Below are positions 7,968 through 16,327 of a DNA stretch of 64,000 nt, piece after piece. The position numbers and the translations under genes were made by a program. The first letter of the stretch is position 1; every line of letters begins with the position of its first letter. The stretch is taken from contig NZ_AP014637.1 in NCBI RefSeq assembly GCF_000829415.1, forward strand, positions 4,171,001 to 4,235,000, written 5' to 3'. The notes beneath the pieces are model-generated. The model made no database searches and was not told the origin of the DNA. It was given only the letters and a program-made list of their open reading frames with translations. This DNA comes from Pseudomonas sp. StFLB209 (GTDB lineage Bacteria; Pseudomonadota; Gammaproteobacteria; Pseudomonadales; Pseudomonadaceae).

Positions 7968-8504
7968 ATGGCACGAATTGACGCAATACAGGCCGGCGGC
8001 ATTAACGTCCTGGCGTTCCTCGACATGCTCGCCTGGTCGGAGGGTACTTCCACCATCAAGGCCTCTGACGATGGCTACAACGTGCTGGTCGGCGGCACGC
8101 TGTTCAGCGACTACAGCGCGCACCCTGGGATGCTGGTCGACCTGCCGCGCTACCGGATCAAATCCAGCGCAGCCGGCCGTTACCAGTTTTTGGCACGCAC
8201 CTGGAACGCCATTGTGCGCAACTACGGCTTCAAGGGCCGGTTTATTCCCGAGGCTCAGGATCTGGCCGCGATCAAGCTGCTGATCGAGTGCGGCGCGATG
8301 CCGTGCATCAAGGCCGGTGACATCAAGACGGCTATCGCCAGGGCCGCGCCGATCTGGGCCAGTTTGCCCGGCGCCGGTTATGGCCAGCGAGAGCACAAGC
8401 TTGCCAGCCTGCTGCAGATTTACGCTGCCGAGCGGGCTCGGGAAGACGCATCGGAGGCGGATCTGTTGGCCATGTATTCTGCTTGCGGCGGGGTGCTGAT
8501 ATGA
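7968..8504 (+). CDS. Phage endolysin, GH104 / lambda R-type lytic transglycosylase
   Basis: 178 residues. The N-terminal FLDMLAWSEGTST places the catalytic Glu at residue 25. RYRIKSSAAGRYQFLARTW and FIPEAQDLAAIKLL follow as in lambda R and GH104 proteins. No signal peptide is present, so export would need a holin, which is not found here. GGGAAA lies upstream of the ATG at 7968. The stop overlaps the next ATG by 4 bp (ATGA). In a host this enzyme cuts peptidoglycan glycan strands during lysis. Confidence 0.9.
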   Translation: MARIDAIQAGGINVLAFLDMLAWSEGTSTIKASDDGYNVLVGGTLFSDYSAHPGMLVDLPRYRIKSSAAGRYQFLARTWNAIVRNYGFKGRFIPEAQDLAAIKLLIECGAMPCIKAGDIKTAIARAAPIWASLPGAGYGQREHKLASLLQIYAAERAREDASEADLLAMYSACGGVLI

Positions 8505-8683
8505 CGCGCCTGGTCCTGATTGCGGGCCTGCTGCTGCTTCAGGGCTGCGCCGTTCAGGCCATGCGCTACGCAACCGGTGCCTATTGCGCGGCTCCGGAGC
8601 CGGCGCGCCTGGCAAACCGTATTCTGGTCAATGCCTCAATTGCGCCCGATCGCATTGAGGTCACTTGCGGCGGCGCGCCATGA
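8501..8683 (+). CDS. Small lipoprotein in lysis cassette (spanin-like position)
   Basis: 60 residues: MTRLVLIAGLLLLQGCAVQA carries a lipobox LQGC with the lipidated Cys at residue 16, then RYATGAYCAAPEPARLANRI. It overlaps the endolysin stop and the DUF1353 start by 4 bp each, so all three are translated as a unit. A short outer-membrane lipoprotein after an endolysin occupies the place of an outer spanin (Rz1-type), but there is no embedding inner spanin and little proline enrichment, so that role is only a guess. Confidence 0.72.
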   Translation: MTRLVLIAGLLLLQGCAVQAMRYATGAYCAAPEPARLANRILVNASIAPDRIEVTCGGAP

Positions 8684-9141
8684 CCGGCCGCTTCCCTGAT
8701 CCTTTGGTACTGCAGGCCTACGCCAGAGGCGAGTGGGTGCTGATGCACGACTTCCGCTACCAGTCGGCTGACGGCGAGACCTACACAGCGCCGAAATACT
8801 TCATCACCGATCTGGCGTCCACACCCTGGATTGTCAGGCCATTGCTGACCGGAATTGAAGATCGTGCATGCGGTGTGATCCATGATCTTCTTTATTGCGT
8901 AAATCAGTTGTCCCGAGCTGTATGCGATGCACTGTTTTACGAAATGCTGCTCGTGGCCGGTGCCGATCAGCGTCGGGCGGGCCTGATGCACTGGGGATTG
9001 AGGGTCGGCGGGGGGGCGCGCTATAGCGCTTGCGCAGGCGGGATGAAAGTTGAGGATCTGGCGTTTGAGCTGATGAGCGAGGCTGAGAGGATGGCGTGGC
9101 GGGCGAGGCTCAAACCGAAAGACATGAGAGCCCCAAGTTGA
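8680..9141 (+). CDS. DUF1353 phage-associated protein
   Basis: 153 residues from MTGRFPDPLVLQAYARGEWV. It contains YQSADGETYTAPKYFITDLA, STPWIVRP and the conserved CGVIHDLLYCVNQLSRAVCDALF, which identify DUF1353. The family is common near endolysin genes in phages and tailocins and contains conserved H-D-x-L-Y residues suggestive of a metal or catalytic site; the activity is unknown. ATG at 8680 overlaps the lipoprotein stop by 4 bp. It ends the lysis-type cassette. Confidence 0.87.
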   Translation: MTGRFPDPLVLQAYARGEWVLMHDFRYQSADGETYTAPKYFITDLASTPWIVRPLLTGIEDRACGVIHDLLYCVNQLSRAVCDALFYEMLLVAGADQRRAGLMHWGLRVGGGARYSACAGGMKVEDLAFELMSEAERMAWRARLKPKDMRAPS

Positions 9142-9293
9142 TACTGGCGAAATGGAGTTAAAAAATTATCGCGCTGTCAGACTAATGCTATAGCGTGCGC
9201 TCGGGTGGTGTCGGATAATTTTTGTTCCTGACAGCCCTCCGTATTATTCCGCCCCCTCGCAGCGTTGAAGCTCGGATAACATGGAGATTTTGT

Positions 9294-9542
9294 ATGGATA
9301 CTTCCCTTGTAGGCATGAATGCCTACGGGACGAACGGCGTGCATCTTGGGCAAATGTGTAGTGATAGATGCATACGCAAGGATGGTGTTGTGATATTCAG
9401 GATCATTGATTTTAAGGTCTATTCGATGCATTCCCAGTGCCTGGGACGTTACGCAAACGGAGTTGGAACGCATTGGGGAGGGGGTGTGATTTTCTCGCTT
9501 TTGGAGGGTGACGATCTGAACAGCAATGCCGGTTGGTCATAA
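9294..9542 (+). CDS. Possible small hypothetical protein
   Basis: 82 residues from MDTSLVGMNAYGTNGVHLGQ to DDLNSNAGWS, with GGAG eight bases upstream of the ATG at 9294. The region is AT-richer than its surroundings. There is no recognised domain, and an antisense frame (9177-9473) is open too. Kept because of the ribosome site and its place between phage-type genes; it could be chance. Confidence 0.35.
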   Translation: MDTSLVGMNAYGTNGVHLGQMCSDRCIRKDGVVIFRIIDFKVYSMHSQCLGRYANGVGTHWGGGVIFSLLEGDDLNSNAGWS

Positions 9543-9626
9543 AATCAGCTCATTCTCCGAAAAAAAGATGGCAACCAGCTATCTATCAGATAATTTGATG
9601 CCCAATTGGATCGCAAGGTGAGCGGC

Positions 9627-10028
9627 ATGAACGGCATCGGCAGGCGATTGAAATATGAGCGCATCAGGCTTGGCTTTACTCAGGCCCAATTCGGGTCCGT
9701 CGGTGGTGTGGCAACTAACGCACAAGCGCACTACGAAAGCGGTGTGAGAGTACCTCGAGCAGATTATTTTGCGGGTGTCGCGGCAGCGGGCGCGGATGTC
9801 ATGTATGTGTTATCAGGCGGTCGCTCCAGACCCTGCGGGGTAGCTCTGCCTGAGCATGAGCGCTTTTTCATTGAAAGCTATAGATCGCTGCCTGGTAGTG
9901 GGAAGCATCTGATTCACCAGCTGCTTGAGATGCTTTGTGATGAGCGCTTCGTTCGGTGCTTGATGTGTCATGTTCAGCACGTTGGCTCTTGTGGGTATGA
10001 CACTCAAAATGCAATGTCGCCTGACTGA
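9627..10028 (+). CDS. XRE-family HTH regulator
   Basis: 133 residues from MNGIGRRLKYERIRLGFTQA. HTH at about residues 4-55 (LGFTQAQFGSVGGVATNAQA, then HYESGVRVP). After it comes ADYFAGVAAAGADVMYVLSG, common in phage Cro/CI-like proteins, and a C-terminal helical part with several Cys. AAGGTG precedes the ATG at 9627. It is the gene nearest to the tRNA, and probably a leftover phage regulator. The operator is unknown. Confidence 0.82.
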   Translation: MNGIGRRLKYERIRLGFTQAQFGSVGGVATNAQAHYESGVRVPRADYFAGVAAAGADVMYVLSGGRSRPCGVALPEHERFFIESYRSLPGSGKHLIHQLLEMLCDERFVRCLMCHVQHVGSCGYDTQNAMSPD

Positions 10029-10118
10029 TGGTTTTTTGAGGGGATTTGGTTCGGCAGAACGCCGGAGATCGCCATGAATGGCCGGAGGCGGCCTGTTGCG
10101 GCCTGAGAGTTGTTCTTT

Positions 10119-10139
10119 TTGCCCTAAATTTGCCCTAAA
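10119..10139 (-). pseudogene. Possible vestige of integrase 3' end
   Basis: The minus strand reads FRANLGQ in frame, continuing into KEQLSG, inside a direct repeat of TTTGCCCTAAA. I associate a terminal RANLGQ stretch at a tRNA 3' side with the tail of some Pseudomonas tyrosine recombinases. No catalytic core (R-H-R-Y) is present in the flanks. This is a weak hint that an element once integrated here. Confidence 0.25.
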
Positions 10140-10151
10140 GCTATAGGGCGC

Positions 10152-10193
10152 AAAAGAAAAAGCCCCGATTTTATCTAGTAAAATCAGGGCTTT
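10152..10193 (-). terminator. Terminator of tRNA-Ser
   Basis: Long stem AAAGCCCTGATTTTA / TAAAATCGGGGCTTT (one G-U pair) on the minus strand, loop CTAGA, followed by a T-rich run. It lies 15 bp past the tRNA 3' end. Confidence 0.88.
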
Positions 10194-10208
10194 AACTTAC
10201 ATCGAATA

Positions 10209-10298
10209 TGGCGGTGAAAGAGGGATTCGAACCCTCGATACGATTTCTCGTATACACACTTTCCAGGCGTGCTCCTTAAACCACTCGGACATCTCACC
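10209..10298 (-). tRNA. tRNA-Ser (anticodon GGA)
   Basis: A 90-nt class II tRNA on the minus strand. The acceptor stem GGTGAGA pairs with TTTCACC, the anticodon loop is CTGGAAA (GGA, reading UCC/UCU), a long variable arm follows, then the T-arm GAGGGTTCGAATCCCTC, discriminator G and encoded CCA at 10211-10209. It is flanked by a sigma-70-like promoter and a terminator. The 3' end points at the phage-derived island, the usual side for integration. Confidence 0.96.
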
Positions 10299-10336
10299 GT
10301 ATCTCGTTTCGGACGTTGCGTCCGTCGAGGTGCGCT

Positions 10337-10365
10337 AATGTAGTCGAACGTTTTTCCTTATGCAA
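10337..10365 (-). promoter_or_regulatory. Predicted sigma-70 promoter of tRNA-Ser
   Basis: On the minus strand TTGCAT (10365-10360), exactly 17 bp spacer, TACATT (10342-10337), followed by a GC-rich stretch GCGCACC. It sits 39 bp before the tRNA 5' end. Confidence 0.7.
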
Positions 10366-10418
10366 ATGTTTTTTTCAGATTTTTCATGTGCTTAAGCAAA
10401 AAAGCCGTCCTGGTGGGG

Positions 10419-11129
10419 TTATGGGTTCTGCAGGAATACCACGTAACCCTTGAACCAGGGACTGTCTTGTAAAAAATCCGGCTCTTGCCATTCGCCACCC
10501 TGGATCAGGCCGACCTTGAACGGCAGGCCCAGGCGGCTCAGGCGCGGCAGGTAAGCGCCGTAGTCGGGGATGCTGTGGCGGCCCTGGTAGGTCTGGACCA
10601 CGACTTCGTCGATCACGCCGTTGAGTTGGCCAATCACGCTGGTGTCGGCGTTGCTGCTCCAGTCCATCAGGCCGGTGATGCTCAGGCGGTAGTCGGCCGG
10701 CAGGCGCTGGCGCAGGTCGCGCAGGAAGGTCACGTATTCGTCGAGGTGGCGGGTGCGGGCGTCGAAGTCGATCTGGACGCCGACCACCGGGTTGCCGGCC
10801 CTGCGCCAGCGCTCGACCTGAGCGAGCAACTGGCGATATACGGTGTCGGGCCAGCGCAGGGTGTGGGCGCGGTAGACGATCCACAGCTGTTTTTGCGGCA
10901 AGCGGGCCACGCCCGGCCCTTGAGCGATGAAGTGCACCTGCGGGTCGCGGCGTGACTGGCTGATCTGGCCTTGCAGCACGTAGAGCGTATTGGCGTGTTG
11001 CAGCACCGGCTGCTGGTCGACGCCGGCCCATAGCCAGAACTGGTCGTAGTGGCTGGCGTCTACCGCCGCATGGCCGGGCTCAGTCGCCAGTAGGCAACTG
11101 AGCAGCAGCCAGGGCCAGGTTTGCATCAT
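10419..11129 (-). CDS. Exported DUF3142 protein
   Basis: 236 residues. The N-terminus MMQTWPWLLLSCLLATEPGH is a signal peptide; LLSC could also be a lipobox. The mature part (YDQFWLWAGVDQQPVLQHAN, VYRAHTLRW, GVQIDFDARTRHLDEYVTFL, GLMDWSSNA, VVVQTYQGRH) has the pattern of DUF3142, which looks like a TIM-barrel glycosidase fold with D-F-D and Y-Q-G motifs. The ATG lies 4 bp after the stop of the upstream exported protein, so the two are co-translated. Substrate unknown. Confidence 0.83.
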   Translation of the reverse strand: MMQTWPWLLLSCLLATEPGHAAVDASHYDQFWLWAGVDQQPVLQHANTLYVLQGQISQSRRDPQVHFIAQGPGVARLPQKQLWIVYRAHTLRWPDTVYRQLLAQVERWRRAGNPVVGVQIDFDARTRHLDEYVTFLRDLRQRLPADYRLSITGLMDWSSNADTSVIGQLNGVIDEVVVQTYQGRHSIPDYGAYLPRLSRLGLPFKVGLIQGGEWQEPDFLQDSPWFKGYVVFLQNP

Positions 11130-11133
11130 GGCT

Positions 11134-13308
11134 TTACCAGTAATACTGCAGGGTTTTGCCCCACTGAGTGCTGGCGTAGCTGCCTTTGAGCTGGCGGAAC
11201 CAGGCTTTGCGGGTGGCCGGCTCGACTTCCTGGCCGCCACAGCTGTTGTAACCCGAAGGTGCATAGCAGTTGATGGCGCGAAACAGCGCATAGGCTTTGT
11301 CGTCACGGCCTGCCTTGGGGTTGTCGATCACCTGGCGATAGCCGTCGAGCCGCGAGAACACCTCGCCGGCAAAGCCCGGTGCGCTGCCTCCTAGGGTGTC
11401 GGCATCGCGGCGCTGATCCAGCGGCATGCTGTCGAGGCGGTTGCGCAAGATGAACTCGCCCAGGCAATTGAGCGCCTGAGGGTCTTTGCTATCAGCCTGC
11501 AAGGCGGCAGCGGTCTGAGCGATGCTCGGGCAGCTGTAGCCAGACTCGGCCTTGTCGCCTTGCCACTGGAAAAGTTCCAATGATGGACCTTGCTGGTAGA
11601 CGTAGCCCAGGCCGTAGCCCAATTGCTCTTTGGGCAGCGGTTCAGGCAAGCGTTTGAGGTCTTGTGCGAAGTCGGCATAGCGACCGCGCAGCAGGTCTTT
11701 GTAGAGCAGCACGAACAGCGCCAGGTTGCGTTCGCTGGTGTCCAGCCCGTTCAGGGTCTGCTCGCGCAGCAGTTGCGCATCGGCCACATGGCTGAGCAGG
11801 ATGTTACGCACTTGCCGGGATTGGATCGGCGAGTCGGCGGCAAACACGCCGGACAGTTGCTCGTCGTGCTCGTAGCTCATCGACAGGGCCAGCTCCAGTT
11901 GCTCGCGTTGCAGCGGCGCCTTGGCCATCGGCAGGATGGCGAGCCACGTCTGTTGTGCACCCTTGAAGTCCTGGCGAGCTTGCAAGGCCAGGCCGCGCAG
12001 CATTTGCTGGCTGAAGCTCAGATAACTCAGGGTGTCGCCTGCGGCAGGTGGCTGCGGCAAGTGCTCCAGTGCCTTCGCTGGATTGTCTTGCACATAAAAT
12101 GCGTGGGCGGCCAGCAGGTAGTCATAGATGGCCGGATCGTTGGCAAATACCGGCTGCTGGGCCTGCAGATCTTCCAGCGACAGGCCGGGACGGGCCTGTT
12201 CGCGCATGCTCATCAGGTCAATGACCGCCAGCAGCAGAGGTTCTTGCAGCGTATGGGCACGGTTGATGAGTAACTTGATATCGATCTCGTTGATCAAACC
12301 ATCCAGGCTGGCGTTGCGCTGTGCGTCGCTGGCTTGGGTCAACTGCCAGACATATTCGTCAGCCAGCTTGTCGTCGTTACCGGCCAGCCAGTGTACGCGG
12401 CGCAGCAAGCCGCGCGCTGATGCCGCGTAATCACCTTGCGGCCATTGGGCCAGGTATTGCTGGAACGCCTGGTCAGCGCGACCCAGCAAGGCCAGGTCCA
12501 GGCGATCAGGGTCGATTTCACCGTACTCAGTGAAGCCCGTTTCTTGCACCTGGTTGAGCAGGGTGCGAGCACTCATGTAGGCAGCGGTCTGGTTCAGCCA
12601 TGGCTGGCGGCTGTCGGCCAGGCGGGCGAATCCGCTGGCGGCTGCATCAAAACGACCACTGTAGAAGTCCGCTGCTGCACCCAGGTAGAGAGCAAATGCC
12701 TGTGCCTCACTGGATGCCAGGTTGCCCGGTAGCAGGCTCGTTTGCTGGTCCGGATCCCAACTGCAGGCACCGAGCATTTGCAGACGGCTGTCGGCCAGTG
12801 CCTTGCGCTCGTTGTCTGTCAGTTCGGGGCTGTTCAGCACGGCGCTAATGAAGGCCGTGGCGCTGGCCTGATCGTTACTGCGGCAACGGCTGCCTTCACC
12901 TTGCAGAAACTCCTGCCCGGCGGTTGTTGCCGGTCGGCTCAGGCCCAGTCGTTGCAGTGGTGCAGCCAAGGGGTCGACAGCCTGGCTGGTTGGTTGTGCG
13001 TCGGCAGGCGTCGCTTCTGGCCTGAGCCGGTAAACCGGGAATGGCACCTGACCGTAGCCTTGTTCCAGGTCGAGGGCTTGCAACGGCTGCGGGCTTGGCG
13101 GCAGCACGCCTTTGTCGGCCAGCAACAGGCGCAGGTTGATCTGGCTATCGTTGCCAGGGCTGAGAAAGGTCAGGTTGCTGCACGGCTCCAGATTGTCCTT
13201 GATCAACGACCAGCGCGGGTAGCAGGAGTCGTCGCTGCTGGCCTGGGCTTGAAGGGAAAACGCGCAGCCGACAGTCACTGTCAGGGCAATCAACAACCGC
13301 ATGTGCAT
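11134..13308 (-). CDS. Large exported helical-repeat protein, unknown
   Basis: 724 residues from MHMRLLIALTVTVGCAFSLQ (signal peptide, cleavage near AQA|SS). The mature part starts with SCYPRWSLIKDNLEPCSNL and then carries many helix-turn-helix units of TPR/Sel1-like spacing, for example FALYLGAAADFYSGRFDAAASG and LLGRADQAFQQYLAQWPQGDYA. The C-terminal CLGEFILRNRL and INCYAPSGYNSCGG contain cysteine pairs. The start at 13308 is supported by AAGGA six bases upstream. It is operonic with the DUF3142 gene, which hints at a joint envelope role. No named family recognised. Confidence 0.8.
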   Translation of the reverse strand: MHMRLLIALTVTVGCAFSLQAQASSDDSCYPRWSLIKDNLEPCSNLTFLSPGNDSQINLRLLLADKGVLPPSPQPLQALDLEQGYGQVPFPVYRLRPEATPADAQPTSQAVDPLAAPLQRLGLSRPATTAGQEFLQGEGSRCRSNDQASATAFISAVLNSPELTDNERKALADSRLQMLGACSWDPDQQTSLLPGNLASSEAQAFALYLGAAADFYSGRFDAAASGFARLADSRQPWLNQTAAYMSARTLLNQVQETGFTEYGEIDPDRLDLALLGRADQAFQQYLAQWPQGDYAASARGLLRRVHWLAGNDDKLADEYVWQLTQASDAQRNASLDGLINEIDIKLLINRAHTLQEPLLLAVIDLMSMREQARPGLSLEDLQAQQPVFANDPAIYDYLLAAHAFYVQDNPAKALEHLPQPPAAGDTLSYLSFSQQMLRGLALQARQDFKGAQQTWLAILPMAKAPLQREQLELALSMSYEHDEQLSGVFAADSPIQSRQVRNILLSHVADAQLLREQTLNGLDTSERNLALFVLLYKDLLRGRYADFAQDLKRLPEPLPKEQLGYGLGYVYQQGPSLELFQWQGDKAESGYSCPSIAQTAAALQADSKDPQALNCLGEFILRNRLDSMPLDQRRDADTLGGSAPGFAGEVFSRLDGYRQVIDNPKAGRDDKAYALFRAINCYAPSGYNSCGGQEVEPATRKAWFRQLKGSYASTQWGKTLQYYW

Positions 13309-13410
13309 GAAGAGTCCTTGAATCATGGCTAGAACACAGGCGCAGATCATAGCCCGCCTTGTCCGTCATGTCCGTCATGCACGGCGGTGTGTTGAAAATT
13401 CCCACAGGGT

Positions 13411-13950
13411 TCACAGCATTCTGCTGAGGGTGTCGTCCTTGCGGATGAAGTGATGCCAGAGCGCGGCGGCAATGTGCAGGCCGACCAGGTAGTAAAACAG
13501 CGAGGCGAACAGCTTGTGCAGGTCTTCAAAATACTCGGCGGTACGTCCCGAGGTCGGCAGCGGCCAAGGGATGGCCAGCCCGGTGAACAGGATCGGCAGT
13601 TCGCCTTTTTCTACCAGTACGGTGAGCATGCCCAATATCGGCTGCACGAACAGGAACCCGTACATCAGGTAATGCGTCACTCGGGAGGCCACGCGTAATC
13701 TGTTGTGCAGGGGCGGGGTAATGGCTGGCGGCGCATGACGGCGTCGTTCGGCCAGGCGAAAGAACGCTAGGCCCAGCAACAGGATGCCGGTCAGGTAATG
13801 CCCTTGCACCACCATCATGCGGTATTCGGAAAAGCGGCTGAACTCACTGCGGCACAGAATCAGGCCATAAGCCAGGACAACCAGCAGTGCCATGAGCCAA
13901 TGGAGCCAGCGGGCCTTTGCGGTATAGCGTGCGATTGACGAAGCGGCCAC
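13411..13950 (-). CDS. Cytochrome b561
   Basis: 179 residues with four transmembrane helices (WLHWLMALLVVLAYGLIL; HYLTGILLLGLAFFRL; VTHYLMYGFLFVQPILGML; LFASLFYYLVGLHIAAALW). His residues in helices 1, 2, 3 and 4 (RWLHW, VQGHYLTG, RVTHYLMY, VGLHIAAALWHH) fit the two b-type haems of the CybB family. It starts with GTG at 13950 with AGGAA upstream. It probably moves electrons between quinol and a periplasmic acceptor or superoxide; physiological partners are not shown. Confidence 0.92.
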   Translation of the reverse strand: MAASSIARYTAKARWLHWLMALLVVLAYGLILCRSEFSRFSEYRMMVVQGHYLTGILLLGLAFFRLAERRRHAPPAITPPLHNRLRVASRVTHYLMYGFLFVQPILGMLTVLVEKGELPILFTGLAIPWPLPTSGRTAEYFEDLHKLFASLFYYLVGLHIAAALWHHFIRKDDTLSRML

Positions 13951-14294
13951 GGCTCGGTTCCTGTCGTCGTCTTGAATGAAATCAGCTTAGCCGGTTTTGC
14001 TGCGTTTCCAGCGAGTGGAAAAATCTGTCACCGGTGGCTCTCAGCCCCCTGTGCAAGCAACCCGCGTGCCGTTTCAGGTTTCAGTGTTCAGTAAAAAACC
14101 AAGCGCCCCGCCAGGTGCGTGGGCCGCGCCATCACAGGCTTTGCCCGCACCTATGAGCGGGTAAGTGCTGTGCGCGGCATAACGCTCATTTATCGCTGAC
14201 CAGCGTTGCATTCTGCGCGTTGGTCGATAAACGACGGAACCGGCTCGTTTGGCAAGCTTCATATGCAGTGATTGCCCTCAAGGAGTAAACGTTC
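13951..14294. other. Divergent promoter region
   Basis: About 340 bp between the cytochrome b561 gene and the ybhP-type gene. No supported ORF or RNA was seen. It must carry the divergent promoters, but no clear -35/-10 pair stood out. Confidence 0.5.
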
Positions 14295-15080
14295 TTGACC
14301 CGAGCCCATACGCCCGTCGGCCAATTGCAGCCGGTATCGGCCAACCTCTCACTGAATGTACTGACCATGAATATGCATATGGGCTTTGGCTTTTTGAATC
14401 GGCGCTTCATCCTTCCCGAACTGCGTGAGGCCGTGCGCAGCGTGTCGGCCGATGTAGTGTTTCTGCAGGAAGTGCACGGTGAGCACCAGCGCCATGCCAG
14501 CCGGGTCAAGGACTGGCCGAGCATCTCGCAGTACGAGTTCCTGGCCGACAGTATGTGGAGCAGCTACGCCTATGGCCGTAATGCGGTTTACCCGCATGGC
14601 GATCACGGTAACGCACTGCTTTCCAAATACCCGATCCTGCGCCACGAGAATCTCGACGTGTCCATTCATGGCACTGAAGAGCGCGGTCTGCTGCATTGTG
14701 TGCTTGATGTTGCACACCATGGCCAGATGCATGCGATCTGCGTGCATCTGGGCCTGCGTGAGAAGCACCGTGAGGCGCAGATCCGGCTGCTCGCGCAGCT
14801 GGTCAAGGGCCTGCCGGACGGTGAGCCGGTCATTGTGGCCGGCGACTTCAACGACTGGCGCCTGCGTGCCGATGCGCTGCTGGCCGGCACCGGGTTGCGC
14901 GAAGTGTTCGTCCAGCACACAGGGGCGCCGGCGCGCAGTTTCCCGGCGCGCTGGCCGCTGCTGCGGCTGGACCGGATCTATGTCGCCAACGCCACGACCC
15001 GGCGGCCGCAGGTGTTGAGCCATCGGCCCTGGTCTCATCTGTCCGATCATGCACCGCTGGCGGTGGAGGTGAGCTTATGA
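14295..15080 (+). CDS. ybhP: Endonuclease/exonuclease/phosphatase family protein, YbhP-like
   Basis: 261 residues. EEP-fold motifs in order: [22 protein letters not shown] (metal-binding Glu), [37 protein letters not shown] (catalytic Asp/Asn), LDRIYV and [12 protein letters not shown] (catalytic Asp-His). AGGAG lies eight bases before a TTG start at 14295; the first ATG is internal to the fold, so TTG is preferred. The stop overlaps clsB by 4 bp. Gene order ybhP-clsB-ybhN equals that of E. coli. It is likely a phosphodiesterase linked to lipid turnover. Confidence 0.9.
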   Translation: MTRAHTPVGQLQPVSANLSLNVLTMNMHMGFGFLNRRFILPELREAVRSVSADVVFLQEVHGEHQRHASRVKDWPSISQYEFLADSMWSSYAYGRNAVYPHGDHGNALLSKYPILRHENLDVSIHGTEERGLLHCVLDVAHHGQMHAICVHLGLREKHREAQIRLLAQLVKGLPDGEPVIVAGDFNDWRLRADALLAGTGLREVFVQHTGAPARSFPARWPLLRLDRIYVANATTRRPQVLSHRPWSHLSDHAPLAVEVSL

Positions 15081-16327
15081 AACAAGGGCAATGGCGTGAC
15101 GGTAACTCGGTTGAGTTGCTGATCAATGGCGAGGATTTCTTTACCGCCGTATTCCAGGCCATCCGCTCGGCACGCCGTCAGGTGCTGGTCGAGACCTTCA
15201 TCATTTTTGAAGACCGGATTGGCGAAGGCTTGCAGCAGGCGCTGATCGAAGCGGCGGGTAATGGCGCACAGGTGGTGGTCACCGTGGATGACTACGGCAC
15301 CTGTGATCTGAGTTCAGCGTTCGTCAAGCAAATGATCGATGCGGGTATTCATATCCAGTTGTTCGACCCGCAACCGCGTTTGCTGGGCATGCGCACCAAT
15401 CTGTTTCGCCGTCTGCATCGCAAGGTGGTGGTGATCGATGGTGAGCTCGGCTTTATTGGCGGGATCAACTACAGCGTCGATCACATGACTGAAACCGGGC
15501 TGACTGCCAAGCAGGATTATGCGGTGCGGGTCCGTGGGCCGATCATTGCCGATATCCACCGCAGCGCCTTGGGCATGCTCAGCGCGGCGGTGCGTGAGCG
15601 GTTGGCGCCGGTGCCGCTGCGCCTCGAGCAGGCCGGCCATGCCCGGATGTTGTTGGCTGAACGGGACAACCGTCAGCACACCACCGACATTGAAGAGCAA
15701 TATTTGCAGGCGATCAGGGCCGCCAATTCGCGGATCACCCTGGCCAATGCCTACTTCTTTCCCAGCTATCGGTTCTTGCGCGAGTTACGTAACGCCGCGC
15801 GACGCGGGGTCAAGGTCACCCTGATTCTGCAAGGCAAGCCGGACATGCCGTTCGTACGGGTCTGCTCAAGGCTGACCTACACCTACCTGTTGCGCGACGG
15901 GGTGGTGATCCACGAATACAAGCAGCGCGCGCTGCATGGCAAGGTGGCGCTGATCGACCATGAGTGGTCGACTGTGGGCTCCAGTAACCTCGACCCGCTG
16001 AGCCTGGCGTTGAATCTGGAAGCCAATTTGTTCATCCGTGATGCGCCACTCAATCAGCAGTTGCAGGAGCATCTGCTTGGGCTGGCGGCTGCCCACAGCG
16101 TGCCGATCACCCTCAAAGGGGCGGCGCGTGGCCAGTGGTGGAGGGCGCCGATGATTTTTCTGTGCTTCCACTTCCTGCGCCACTTTCCGGCCATCGCCGG
16201 GCTGTTTCCGGTGCACGGCATGCGCCTCAAGCCCCTGCGTGCGGCGGACGTGATGCCCGAGGCGCGGGTTGTTGAAGAGCGACAACAGGCGGCCCATGAG
16301 CTGTCCAATTCGGAGAAATCGTCATGA
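15077..16327 (+). CDS. clsB: Cardiolipin synthase B
   Basis: 416 residues with two PLD-type HKD motifs: HRKVVVID at 114-121 and HGKVALID at 288-295, each followed by the expected GSSN/GGIN (FIGGIN, VGSSNLD). There is no N-terminal membrane anchor, as in ClsB (YbhO) and unlike ClsA. The enzyme makes cardiolipin by phosphatidyl transfer between phosphatidylglycerol molecules at the inner membrane. It overlaps ybhP and ybhN by 4 bp each, so one operon. Confidence 0.94.
   Translation: MKQGQWRDGNSVELLINGEDFFTAVFQAIRSARRQVLVETFIIFEDRIGEGLQQALIEAAGNGAQVVVTVDDYGTCDLSSAFVKQMIDAGIHIQLFDPQPRLLGMRTNLFRRLHRKVVVIDGELGFIGGINYSVDHMTETGLTAKQDYAVRVRGPIIADIHRSALGMLSAAVRERLAPVPLRLEQAGHARMLLAERDNRQHTTDIEEQYLQAIRAANSRITLANAYFFPSYRFLRELRNAARRGVKVTLILQGKPDMPFVRVCSRLTYTYLLRDGVVIHEYKQRALHGKVALIDHEWSTVGSSNLDPLSLALNLEANLFIRDAPLNQQLQEHLLGLAAAHSVPITLKGAARGQWWRAPMIFLCFHFLRHFPAIAGLFPVHGMRLKPLRAADVMPEARVVEERQQAAHELSNSEKSS

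Noticed and set aside
9177..9473. 98-aa antisense frame opposite the small hypothetical at 9294
   Set aside because: No ribosome site; composition unlike neighbouring genes.
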